Both the position numbers and the translations under genes were made by a program. A model generated the notes under the pieces. That model searched no databases, was not told the DNA's origin, and saw nothing but the letters and a program-made list of their open reading frames with translations. From positions 1 through 34,804 of the forward strand of contig NZ_JABDQL010000116.1 of NCBI RefSeq assembly GCF_013042245.1: a stretch of DNA of 34,804 nt, written 5' to 3'. Origin of the DNA: Winogradskyella sp. (GTDB taxonomy: Bacteria > Bacteroidota > Bacteroidia > Flavobacteriales > Flavobacteriaceae). This document shows positions 25,941-33,763 of this stretch, piece by piece. Each line of letters opens with the position of its first letter. The stretch's first letter is position 1.

Positions 25941-28823
25941 TTATTTAAGTTTAAAACTTAACCTTGCAAATAAGAAACGCCCACCAATACCAAATTGTTG
26001 CGCTCTACGAGACCAGTCAAAACGACCACCGCTTCGGTTTCCAAAAGCTGCATCAGCTCTATCTGGATATACATCTAGTAAATTATTTGCACCAATAGTC
26101 ACTGTAGTATTGTCTGATAAATTATAACCAAACGACAAATCAGTTACTATTTTTGTACCAAATACTTGTTGTCTTTCAATAACATTATTAGCTTCAGTAA
26201 CCTCACCAAAATAAACATTTCTAAGAAAAACATTAAATTTTTGATGATTTAACACATTGCTTAAAACCAATTTTGTTCTTGGTACAGCTTCCTCTAAATA
26301 TACACGGCTGTCTTCTGGGAAATAGGTATCTACTAAACCAGCATTAGTTAAAACATCTGAGGCTTTTATATCACCAACTTGACGCGTTTGAGAAAAGGTA
26401 GCCGCTAAATCAGAGTTTAAGCGTAAATTATCCGTTAGGTTAGCTTTATGAGATACTACTACATCTATTCCTTTTGACTCTGTATCAATTGCATTTGCAA
26501 AGAATGATGCTCTAGAGGCGTTGGCTTGTGCTAATAAATTATCTAATTCTGTACCAGTTCCTGGACCACTAAATTGTCCCGTATAAACTACACGATCATC
26601 AATACCAACCCAATAACCATCAACGGTAAATGTCAAGTTTGCATCTGGTAGTTTTGCTGTAAAACCTACACTTACACTTTTTGAAGTCTCTTCTTTTAAT
26701 TGAGGAATGCCTAATAATTGTGCAGCTCTACTATCATTAGCAAAAGTACCTACTTCTTGTGGGTCGCCATTATCATCAAATATAGTAGATGTAGAATTGA
26801 AATTTAATTGGTGCAATGATGGTGCTCTAAACCCAGTATTTAATGCGGCTCTTAAGTTTACATTATCAGAGGCTTTTACACGCGTAGCTAGTTTAAAATT
26901 TAATGTAGATCCAAAATCTGAATAATCTTCAAAACGCGTTGCAAAACTTAACAAGAATTTTTTAGTAATATCTGCTTCTGCATCAAAGTAGGCAGCTACA
27001 CTACTTCTTCCTCTAGACAATTCGTTATCAGGACTAAAACCAGGAAAGACTTGAGAGCCTCCAGGTCTAGAGTTTCCAAAGAAATCTGTAGATGCAGTTT
27101 GCGATGCTAAATTAATAACTTCGCCAGAAGAAGTATATTGAGAATAAGACTCTTCTTCGCCAGAAATAATTTCATAATTCTCTAAACGGTACTCTGCACC
27201 AAAAGCGATGTTTAGACCATCAAACGTGTTTTCATAAAAACGACTTAAATCTAAATTCACGGTATTTTGTTTGAAGTTAAAACCTCCGGCATCAAATGTT
27301 GTAGGCGAACCATTTTCTAATGAAGCATTAAAAGTATTTCCAATGGTATAATTAAATGCATTTTGTCCATGAGTAAAACTTAAATCTGCATTCCAGTTTT
27401 CAGCCAATTTACCTCGTATACCAACTGCAGCCGATTTATCTGTAATTTTAGAATTTATTTCTGGTAAAAAGCCATTGATATATGCTGGTGTATAAGTTCT
27501 GCTCTGGTTTGGTAATCTGTAAAAACCAGCAGAATTACCATTACGAGAACTTAAACCTGCAAAAGAGTATAATTCTGTACCATTATCATCTAATGGTAAT
27601 GAAAAGTTTGTAAAGAAACGACCACCTCGTAAACGTGATTGACCAACACGCATGTTGTAATCACTTCTAACTTGGTTTCTAGCAGCTAGTTCTGCAGTTG
27701 TATTATCTTCAGACAATAAGGTTCTAATACCTGATAAACTGGTATCAGTAGCTGTAAAACCTGCTTGATTTATTAAATCTATCATAGAAAACCCACTCGT
27801 TCCTATTTGTGCACTGGGGTCAGTTACACTTTCTAATAATGATAAGTCTACGTTATTTTGAGTGGCAAACCTCTCAACTGTATTGTATCTATTAAAGATA
27901 TCGCCTTCCCATTCCTTCATTCTGCTATAATCATCTCTATAGTCAAAATCTCCAGTAAAGTTAATAAAACCACCACGTTCTCCAATAGGTATACCATAGT
28001 TAGCACTAATATTAGTAGTAGCACCATCGACACCTCCAGTTTGCTCATTTGCATTTTCACTAAAGTTAGCACCAGTAGTAACATTTACATTAAGTTCATT
28101 AACAGAAGTATTGAGAACAATATTTATAACACCAGCAATAGCATCAGAACCATATTGGGCAGCTGCACCGTCACGTAATACTTCGACACGTTTTATGGCA
28201 GCAGACGGAATAGCGTTAAGGTCAGTACCAACACTACCTCTACCAAATGTTCCGTTTACATTTATTAAAGAAGATGTATGCCTTCTTTTGCCATTAATAA
28301 GCACTAATACTTGATCTGGTCCTAAACCTCTTAATGATGCGGGATCAATATGATCTGTACCATCAGAAATAGTTTGTGTATTAGATGTAAAAGAAGGCGC
28401 CACATAGTTAAGAATTTGGTTTAGGTTTACTTGTGGGCTATTGGTAATAAGTTCTCTCACATTAATAACATCTACAGGTGTAGCTGTTTCTGTTGCTGTA
28501 CGGTTAGGGTTTCTTGACCCTACAATCATTATTTCATCTAAGGATACCCCAGAAGCCATTTGCACATCCAACGTGTTGCCTGTAACTGTAATCTCTTGGC
28601 TGTCAAAACCAATGTAAGAAAACACTAAAACATCTCCAGTAGAAGCGCTAATGGTATACTTACCATTAATGTCTGTGCTTGATCCAGTACTTGTGTTTTT
28701 GATAATAACGGACACGCCAGGTAAGGGTATACCAGTATCATCTGTAACAGTTCCTGTCACTTCTTGTGCAATACTAATTGTACTAAACAAAAAGCATAAA
28801 AAATAAGTAATTTTTTTCAACAT
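25941..28823 (-). CDS. TonB-dependent outer-membrane receptor
   Basis: A 960-residue outer-membrane transporter. A signal peptide ([18 protein letters not shown]) is followed by a carboxypeptidase-like regulatory domain ([20 protein letters not shown] to [13 protein letters not shown]), a TonB-box-like segment [10 protein letters not shown], a plug domain with [19 protein letters not shown] and [26 protein letters not shown], and a large beta-barrel ending in ...RLSFKLK with an aromatic-rich last strand region. No SusD-like partner is adjacent, so a siderophore, metal complex, peptide or other small substrate is as likely as a glycan. It diverges from the PadR gene across 131 bp that contains the 36-bp palindrome, so the two may share regulation. 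Confidence 0.93.
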   Translation of the reverse strand: MLKKITYFLCFLFSTISIAQEVTGTVTDDTGIPLPGVSVIIKNTSTGSSTDINGKYTISASTGDVLVFSYIGFDSQEITVTGNTLDVQMASGVSLDEIMIVGSRNPNRTATETATPVDVINVRELITNSPQVNLNQILNYVAPSFTSNTQTISDGTDHIDPASLRGLGPDQVLVLINGKRRHTSSLINVNGTFGRGSVGTDLNAIPSAAIKRVEVLRDGAAAQYGSDAIAGVINIVLNTSVNELNVNVTTGANFSENANEQTGGVDGATTNISANYGIPIGERGGFINFTGDFDYRDDYSRMKEWEGDIFNRYNTVERFATQNNVDLSLLESVTDPSAQIGTSGFSMIDLINQAGFTATDTSLSGIRTLLSEDNTTAELAARNQVRSDYNMRVGQSRLRGGRFFTNFSLPLDDNGTELYSFAGLSSRNGNSAGFYRLPNQSRTYTPAYINGFLPEINSKITDKSAAVGIRGKLAENWNADLSFTHGQNAFNYTIGNTFNASLENGSPTTFDAGGFNFKQNTVNLDLSRFYENTFDGLNIAFGAEYRLENYEIISGEEESYSQYTSSGEVINLASQTASTDFFGNSRPGGSQVFPGFSPDNELSRGRSSVAAYFDAEADITKKFLLSFATRFEDYSDFGSTLNFKLATRVKASDNVNLRAALNTGFRAPSLHQLNFNSTSTIFDDNGDPQEVGTFANDSRAAQLLGIPQLKEETSKSVSVGFTAKLPDANLTFTVDGYWVGIDDRVVYTGQFSGPGTGTELDNLLAQANASRASFFANAIDTESKGIDVVVSHKANLTDNLRLNSDLAATFSQTRQVGDIKASDVLTNAGLVDTYFPEDSRVYLEEAVPRTKLVLSNVLNHQKFNVFLRNVYFGEVTEANNVIERQQVFGTKIVTDLSFGYNLSDNTTVTIGANNLLDVYPDRADAAFGNRSGGRFDWSRRAQQFGIGGRFLFARLSFKLK

Positions 28824-28907
28824 TGTATTAAGGTTTGATTAATTAATTCTTAAAAATATAAAAAATAGTGACGCTACATTGAAAAAAAGTTAACAAATGT
28901 TAATCAC

Positions 28908-28943
28908 ACACATAAATTTCTTATGCATAAGAAATTTATGTGT
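28908..28943. promoter_or_regulatory. Perfect 36-bp palindrome, probable PadR operator
   Basis: Every base from 28908 to 28925 pairs with its partner from 28943 back to 28926, centred on TTATG/CATAA. The right end touches the first base of the padR -7 box. PadR proteins are dimers that bind inverted repeats, often with ATGT/ACAT half-sites, and commonly repress their own genes. Both outer ends of this palindrome carry ACAT/ATGT. Binding here would block the padR promoter; an effect on the divergent receptor gene is possible. Confidence 0.8.
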
Positions 28944-28950
28944 ATATTTG
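28943..28950 (+). promoter_or_regulatory. padR promoter -7 element, nearly leaderless transcript
   Basis: TATATTTG matches TAnnTTTG exactly and ends only four bases before the ATG at 28955. Transcription would start at or within a few bases of the start codon. Confidence 0.6.
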
Positions 28951-28954
28951 TGAC

Positions 28955-29287
28955 ATGAGTAATTCTAAACTATATAAAGGCAGTTTAACCACAATTATTT
29001 TGAAGCTTTTAAACGAGCATGATAAAATGTACGGTTACGAGATTACCCAAAAAGTAAAGGTATTAACTAAAGGCGAGCTTAAAATTACCGAAGGTGCCTT
29101 ATATCCTGCTTTACATAAGCTTGAAGCTGAAGGCTTATTAGATGTTGAGGTCGCAAAAGTCGACAACCGTTTACGTAAGTATTACAAACTTACCGAAACA
29201 GGAACGAAAGAAACGGTCAGTAAACTCGAAGAATTGGCAGAGTATATCAAAACCATGCAAGCACTTGTAAATCCTAAGTTGGCTTAA
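28955..29287 (+). CDS. PadR-family transcriptional regulator
   Basis: A 110-residue winged-helix protein. KGSLTTIILKLL, then MYGYEITQKVK, ITEGALYPALHKLEAEGLL and RKYYKLTETG are the standard PadR segments; the C-terminal helix (TVSKLEELAEYIKTMQALV) is the dimerisation part of the short PadR-s2 type. An in-frame ATG five codons upstream overlaps the promoter box, so 28955 is preferred. It is the first gene of a six-gene run with gaps of 57 bp or less and is probably autoregulated through the palindrome at 28908-28943. Confidence 0.92.
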   Translation: MSNSKLYKGSLTTIILKLLNEHDKMYGYEITQKVKVLTKGELKITEGALYPALHKLEAEGLLDVEVAKVDNRLRKYYKLTETGTKETVSKLEELAEYIKTMQALVNPKLA

Positions 29288-29935
29288 ATGACACTTACTC
29301 AAGATGACATACAGTTCATAGATAACTATCTGAGCTCAAAAATTGAACACATAGATATTAGAATGGAAATGGTCGACCATGTTGCAGAGTCAATTGAGGC
29401 TAAAATGAATAAAGGAGATGACCGTGATTTCTATTATATTTTTAAAGATTACATGGTTGAAAATAAGCGTAAACTTCTAGAAAATAACAAGCAGTTTTTA
29501 AAAACAGCGACTCAAAAATTATCAAATGCTATTTTAAAACTATTTGTTTCGCCACTACATCTATTTTTAACGATTTTGATATCGTATTTGTGCTATTATT
29601 TTTTTCAAAATATTGACTATAGTTACTCAAAAAATATAGCTTTTATAATCACGCTAATCCTAATAATTACACCTGCAATAGTTTATGGTTCTGTACTTAA
29701 ATTTTATAAGTACGAACGATTTTCAAGCGCAGAGCGTATTAACTTTTTTCTAATCTTTTTAGTGCAATTACTAAACTTTATAAATATTTCTAACAGTAAT
29801 CTTTTAGATGAAAAACCACACACGATATTAATGAGTGTAATGATAGGTTTAATTTTCAATTTTGTATTATCACTTTCAAGAGTGAGTATTACTGTATTTA
29901 GAGATTGTAAAACAAAATATCAAGCTATTTTATAA
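29288..29935 (+). CDS. Tandem membrane paralogue A (N-terminal helical motif plus four helices)
   Basis: A 215-residue protein I cannot assign to a named family. Residues 1-70 are soluble and helical, with LTQDDIQFIDNYL followed by the motif D23-x3-E27-x2-D30-H31 and E37. Four transmembrane helices follow (about 85-107, 115-140, 148-166, 178-200). The gene begins directly after the padR stop codon. The same N-terminal motif with the same spacing occurs in the next two genes, so all three arose by duplication. In Firmicutes, PadR genes are often followed by HAAS/DUF1700-type membrane proteins with a helical N-terminus; the layout is alike, but homology cannot be shown from here. Confidence 0.75.
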   Translation: MTLTQDDIQFIDNYLSSKIEHIDIRMEMVDHVAESIEAKMNKGDDRDFYYIFKDYMVENKRKLLENNKQFLKTATQKLSNAILKLFVSPLHLFLTILISYLCYYFFQNIDYSYSKNIAFIITLILIITPAIVYGSVLKFYKYERFSSAERINFFLIFLVQLLNFINISNSNLLDEKPHTILMSVMIGLIFNFVLSLSRVSITVFRDCKTKYQAIL

Positions 29936-30573
29936 TGAAACTCACCAAAGACGAAATACAATTTATAGACAATTATCTTAAGAGAAATGGAATCAAATAT
30001 TGGGATATACGTTTAGAAATGATTGACCATTTGGTTTCTGATATTGAGTCTGTAGATAATTCAACTGATTTTGAAACCCTTTTTAAGAATAGTCTCAAAA
30101 ATGCTAATTGGGAAGGAAATCTCAAAGATGTAAATATTAAAAGTTGGAAATCTACAAATAAGATTTACAGAGTGAAACATGCTAAAGAAATTCTTTCAAT
30201 TTTAAAGCATCCTGTATATCTTATTTTTTTTGTATTACTTTATCTTGGGTTGAGTTGGATAGCGACTTCGTTTCCTAAGGCTTTAAAGACAGTTTCATTT
30301 GTTGTGTTGATTATACCAATAATAGTTATGTTATATGAATCAATAAATACTTGGAGAAAAAAATTAGGTAGGTCTGTTAATATAGATTATGGTTTGTTTT
30401 ATTTTTCATTTGGAATAATAATGATAAGTACGCCACTTCAACTACTACCAAAATCGCAACTACCGGATTGGTTACCAATTATTTTAAGTATTTATGTTTT
30501 AGTTGTTTTAGCTGGATATAGGCTATATAGATATGCTTTAAAAAAAGTGCTAATTATTAAAAATGCATTGTAA
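29935..30573 (+). CDS. Tandem membrane paralogue B
   Basis: A 212-residue protein, closest in its start to paralogue A (LTKDEIQFIDNYLKRNGIKYWD, then D24-x3-E28-x2-D31-H32 and E38). The soluble part is followed by four hydrophobic helices at about 85-105, 115-132, 150-170 and 178-198. It overlaps both neighbours by a single base (TAATG), which implies translational coupling and fixed relative expression. No enzymatic motif is visible. Function unknown. Confidence 0.75.
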   Translation: MKLTKDEIQFIDNYLKRNGIKYWDIRLEMIDHLVSDIESVDNSTDFETLFKNSLKNANWEGNLKDVNIKSWKSTNKIYRVKHAKEILSILKHPVYLIFFVLLYLGLSWIATSFPKALKTVSFVVLIIPIIVMLYESINTWRKKLGRSVNIDYGLFYFSFGIIMISTPLQLLPKSQLPDWLPIILSIYVLVVLAGYRLYRYALKKVLIIKNAL

Positions 30574-31262
30574 TGAAACTAACAGACTCTCAAATACAAC
30601 AACTTTACACCTTTACACAAAAACACTTTGTAGAGTATTACGATGTACAAACCGAACTCGTAGACCATTTGGCTAATGGTATAGAAAATCAATGGAAGAA
30701 CAATCCTAAACTTACGTTTAATGAAGCTCTAGAATTCGAATTTAAAAAATTTGGTATTTGCGGTTTTAGTGATGTTATTGAAGAGAAAACCAAAGCACTT
30801 AATAAGCATTACCGTTTGTTGGTTTGGCGCTATTTTAAAGAGTTTTTTAAACTTCCAAAAATTATAGGCACCTTATTTTTAATTTGGAGTTATTATCAGG
30901 TTTTAATAGGTTTAAACAATAGGTATTGGATTCTTATTCCTACAGCCATTTTAGTTCTTTTTGTTCCGATTTGGGCTGTTTACAAACAATCTCGTAGAAT
31001 TAAAGCTATAAAACAGCAGACCAATAAAAAATGGCTGTTCGATAATATTTCATTGCAACTGGGAGGAATGGTTCATTTTTTAAATATAGGATTACAAGTT
31101 TCTTTTTTTAATTATAGCACTATTTGGAGTCATACATTTAGTCTGGTATTTTCCATAGGAATCGTTTTATTTTCGTTAGCCTTGTATGTTGCGATATGGA
31201 TTGTTTCTCCAAAACTCAGAAAAACAATAGCATTACAACACCCCGACTATAAATTTGCCTAA
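30573..31262 (+). CDS. Tandem membrane paralogue C
   Basis: A 229-residue protein and the most divergent of the three. The N-terminus retains LTDSQIQQLYTF, D24-x3-E28-x2-D31-H32 and E38. It also has a second helical stretch, FNEALEFEFKKFGICGFSDVIEEK, that is degraded in A and B, so C may be nearest to the ancestral form. Four helices follow at about 95-113, 118-137, 160-178 and 186-210. It ends with a basic tail. A 57-bp gap separates it from the exporter permease. Confidence 0.75.
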   Translation: MKLTDSQIQQLYTFTQKHFVEYYDVQTELVDHLANGIENQWKNNPKLTFNEALEFEFKKFGICGFSDVIEEKTKALNKHYRLLVWRYFKEFFKLPKIIGTLFLIWSYYQVLIGLNNRYWILIPTAILVLFVPIWAVYKQSRRIKAIKQQTNKKWLFDNISLQLGGMVHFLNIGLQVSFFNYSTIWSHTFSLVFSIGIVLFSLALYVAIWIVSPKLRKTIALQHPDYKFA

Positions 31263-31319
31263 CTTGTGTAACAAATAAGATTAATCTTGTACTAACAACA
31301 ACAGACAATTTAACCAACT

Positions 31320-32792
31320 ATGATAAAACATTTTTTAAATTTAGAGTGGAAATCTTTTATCCGTTCAGCATCATTTAAAACAAATCTTATTCTAAAAATA
31401 ATAATGGCTATCGGAGCATTTTTTATGCTTCTATATGCATTAGGCATTGGTGTTGGTGCTTATTATCTGATTGAAAAATATCTTAATCAGGAACCATTAA
31501 GTGTAATTAATAAAATCCTTGTTTTTTACTTAATTATGGATTTGGCGATGCGTTATTTTCTTCAAAAAATGCCAATTGTAAACATAAAACCTTTGTTACA
31601 CTTACCAATAAAGAAGAATACGGTTGTCAACTTCGGGATTAATAAAACCCTATTGTCGTTTTTCAATTACTGGCACGCATTTATTTGGATTCCTTTTTCG
31701 GTGGTTTTATTAATTGAAGGTCATTCGTTCTTAAACGTAATGGGTTGGCATTTAACCATTATGGCATTGGTGTTTTCAAACAACTTCATCAATATTTTTG
31801 TTAATGATAAAGACAGCGTATTTTATTCGGTAATAGCAATTTTAATCGTCTTAGGTGGTTTATTGTATTACAATATTTTTGATATTACTGAATATACCAA
31901 AGTCTTATTTTTATCTGTTTATGACCAACCATATTTCGCAATTATCCCAATCGCAATAGCCTTTTTGCTATACAAAACTGCATTTAAACATTTTAGAAAT
32001 GATTTTTATTTAGATGCTGGTTTATCGAAAAAAGTTGAGGTTGGCGAAACCGAAAACATGGCGTGGTTAGATAGGTTTGGTAAAGTGTCCACATTTCTAA
32101 AAAACGATATAAAACTCATCAAAAGAAACAAGCGTTCAAAAACAACAGTAATTATGAGTGTGTTATTTATTTTCTATGGACTATTGTTTTTTACTGGTTC
32201 GGTTAAGGCTTATGACGGTCCTTTTTGGCGCATATTTGCTGGGATTTTTGTCTCAGGAGGTTTTCTGTTCAGTTTTGGTCAGTTTGTACCAAGTTGGGAT
32301 AGCGCGTATTATCAGTTATTAATGAGTCAAAATATCACTTACAAATCCTATTTAGAATCTAAGTGGTATTTGATGGTTATTGCCACTGTGATATCTACAA
32401 TTTTGGCAGTATTCTATTTATATTTTGGTTGGCAAGCCTATGCAGCAGTTGTTGCAGGTGCTATTTATAATATTGGTGTTAACTCGCATTTAGTACTTTG
32501 GGGTGGCGCCTATATAAAAACACCAATAGATTTATCATCAAGTAAAAAAGCTTTTGGCGACAAAAAATCGTTTAACGTCAAAACCCTTTTACTAACCTTA
32601 CCAAAATTAGTATTGCCAATGGTAATTTACGCGATAGGTCATTTTGCACATGGCGAAGCTTTAGGTTACATTCTGGTAGTTATAACAGGAATACTTGGAT
32701 TTTTATTTAAAGACAAAGTATTTAATATTATAGAAAAAGTCTATAAAACCGAAAAGTACAAAACCATAGCCGCATACAAACAAAAGAATTAA
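31320..32792 (+). CDS. DUF5687-family ABC exporter permease
   Basis: A 490-residue polytopic membrane protein with about twelve to thirteen helices. The opening HFLNLEWKSFIRSASFKTNL, the central FLKNDIKLIKRNKRSKTTV and PSWDSAYYQLLMSQNITYKSYLESKWYLM fit the DUF5687 family, which I know from Bacteroidota next to single ABC ATPases. The two-half layout with a cytoplasmic linker (residues about 230-265) suggests a fused permease dimer. It is followed by its ATPase after 7 bp. Substrate unknown. Confidence 0.85.
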   Translation: MIKHFLNLEWKSFIRSASFKTNLILKIIMAIGAFFMLLYALGIGVGAYYLIEKYLNQEPLSVINKILVFYLIMDLAMRYFLQKMPIVNIKPLLHLPIKKNTVVNFGINKTLLSFFNYWHAFIWIPFSVVLLIEGHSFLNVMGWHLTIMALVFSNNFINIFVNDKDSVFYSVIAILIVLGGLLYYNIFDITEYTKVLFLSVYDQPYFAIIPIAIAFLLYKTAFKHFRNDFYLDAGLSKKVEVGETENMAWLDRFGKVSTFLKNDIKLIKRNKRSKTTVIMSVLFIFYGLLFFTGSVKAYDGPFWRIFAGIFVSGGFLFSFGQFVPSWDSAYYQLLMSQNITYKSYLESKWYLMVIATVISTILAVFYLYFGWQAYAAVVAGAIYNIGVNSHLVLWGGAYIKTPIDLSSSKKAFGDKKSFNVKTLLLTLPKLVLPMVIYAIGHFAHGEALGYILVVITGILGFLFKDKVFNIIEKVYKTEKYKTIAAYKQKN

Positions 32793-32799
32793 TCATACC

Positions 32800-33525
32800 A
32801 TGATAGAAACTAAAAACATTTCAAAAACATACAACACGGCAACCGTTCTTAAAATAGATGATTTACAAATCCCTAAAGGACAAAGTTTTGGCTTAGTAGG
32901 AAATAACGGTGCTGGTAAAACGACCTATTTTAGCTTGCTTTTAGATTTAATAAACCCTTCTACTGGGACGATTACAAATAATGATGTCGTGGTTAGCCAA
33001 AGCGAAGATTGGAAGCCTTTTACATCGGCCTTTATAGATGAGACGTTTTTAATTGGTTATTTAACACCAGAAGAATATTTCTATTTTATTGGTGATTTAC
33101 GCGGCCAAAACAAAGCGGATGTAGATAAGTTAACTGCACAGTTCGAAGATTTCTTTAATGGTGAAATTATAGGGAAGAAAAAGTACTTACGTGACCTTAG
33201 CAAAGGTAACCAGAAAAAAGCAGGTATTGTCGCTGCGCTTATTGGTAATCCTGAAGTGATTATTTTAGATGAGCCGTTTGCTAACTTAGATCCAACCACG
33301 CAAATTCGTTTAAAACAAATCTTAAAAGATTTGGCTGAGAAGCGAGGTGTAACCGTTTTAGTATCTAGTCACGATTTAATGCACGTGACTGATGTTTGTG
33401 AGCGTATTGTGGTGTTAGAAAAAGGCGAAGTGGTTAAAGATTTAGAAACCAACCCAACAACATTAAAAGAATTAGAAGCGCATTTTGCAAAGAATGCTGT
33501 TTCGACTTCTGAAGAAGAGGAATAA
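32800..33525 (+). CDS. ABC transporter ATP-binding protein
   Basis: A 241-residue ATPase. Walker A is GNNGAGKT at residues 34-41, the signature LSKGNQ at 133-138 is a variant of LSGGQ, Walker B with D157-E158 is in VIILDEPFANLDP, and the switch histidine is in SSHDL. The family is that of exporter-type ATPases of the CcmA/YxlF class. It should power the preceding DUF5687 permease. It is the last gene of the PadR-led run and is followed by a strong terminator. Confidence 0.93.
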   Translation: MIETKNISKTYNTATVLKIDDLQIPKGQSFGLVGNNGAGKTTYFSLLLDLINPSTGTITNNDVVVSQSEDWKPFTSAFIDETFLIGYLTPEEYFYFIGDLRGQNKADVDKLTAQFEDFFNGEIIGKKKYLRDLSKGNQKKAGIVAALIGNPEVIILDEPFANLDPTTQIRLKQILKDLAEKRGVTVLVSSHDLMHVTDVCERIVVLEKGEVVKDLETNPTTLKELEAHFAKNAVSTSEEEE

Positions 33526-33544
33526 AGTACAATCAAAGCTTTAC

Positions 33545-33615
33545 TGTCATTTCGAGTACTTCGACTATGCTCAGTATAAACTAAAGTCGAGAAACCTTTA
33601 GGTTCAGCGAAGTTA
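33545..33615. repeat. Dispersed flavobacterial-type repeat, copy 2
   Basis: TGTCATTTCGAGTACTTCGAC starts the element at 33545, followed by TATGCTCAGT and AAGTCGAGAAAC. It shares GAGTACTTCGAC with the copy at 19809, and GTCGAGA with the array at 1-497. It lies between the ATPase gene and its terminator, so it is likely to be transcribed. Confidence 0.6.
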
Positions 33616-33627
33616 AATCTAATAATT

Positions 33628-33664
33628 TAAAAGCCTAATAATTTTTTTAGGCTTTTATTTTTTA
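33628..33664. terminator. Terminator of the PadR/ABC operon
   Basis: An 11-bp perfect stem (33628-33638 with 33647-33657, core AAAAGCCTAA/TTAGGCTTTT) with an 8-base loop is followed by a T-rich tract on the plus strand. It lies about 100 bases after the ATPase stop codon and before the lipoprotein gene. Confidence 0.85.
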
Positions 33665-33763
33665 TAATGAAATAAAAGTTTACTTTTACATTGCTATTGA
33701 TTACAACTCCCTTATAATTAATCCATTGTTGATTTTATATTAATTATTAAAATCTAACAATCC

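Noticed and set aside
25861-26127. Plus-strand 88-codon frame across the receptor terminator
   Set aside because: It begins inside the terminator hairpin region and continues antisense to the receptor barrel, so it is unlikely to be a gene.
27858-28314. Plus-strand open frames of 106 and 67 codons opposite the TonB receptor
   Set aside because: They are antisense shadows of a well-conserved plug-domain coding region and show no family features.
25941-28823. SusC-type glycan importer
   Set aside because: No SusD gene is adjacent, so only the broader TonB-dependent receptor call is supported.
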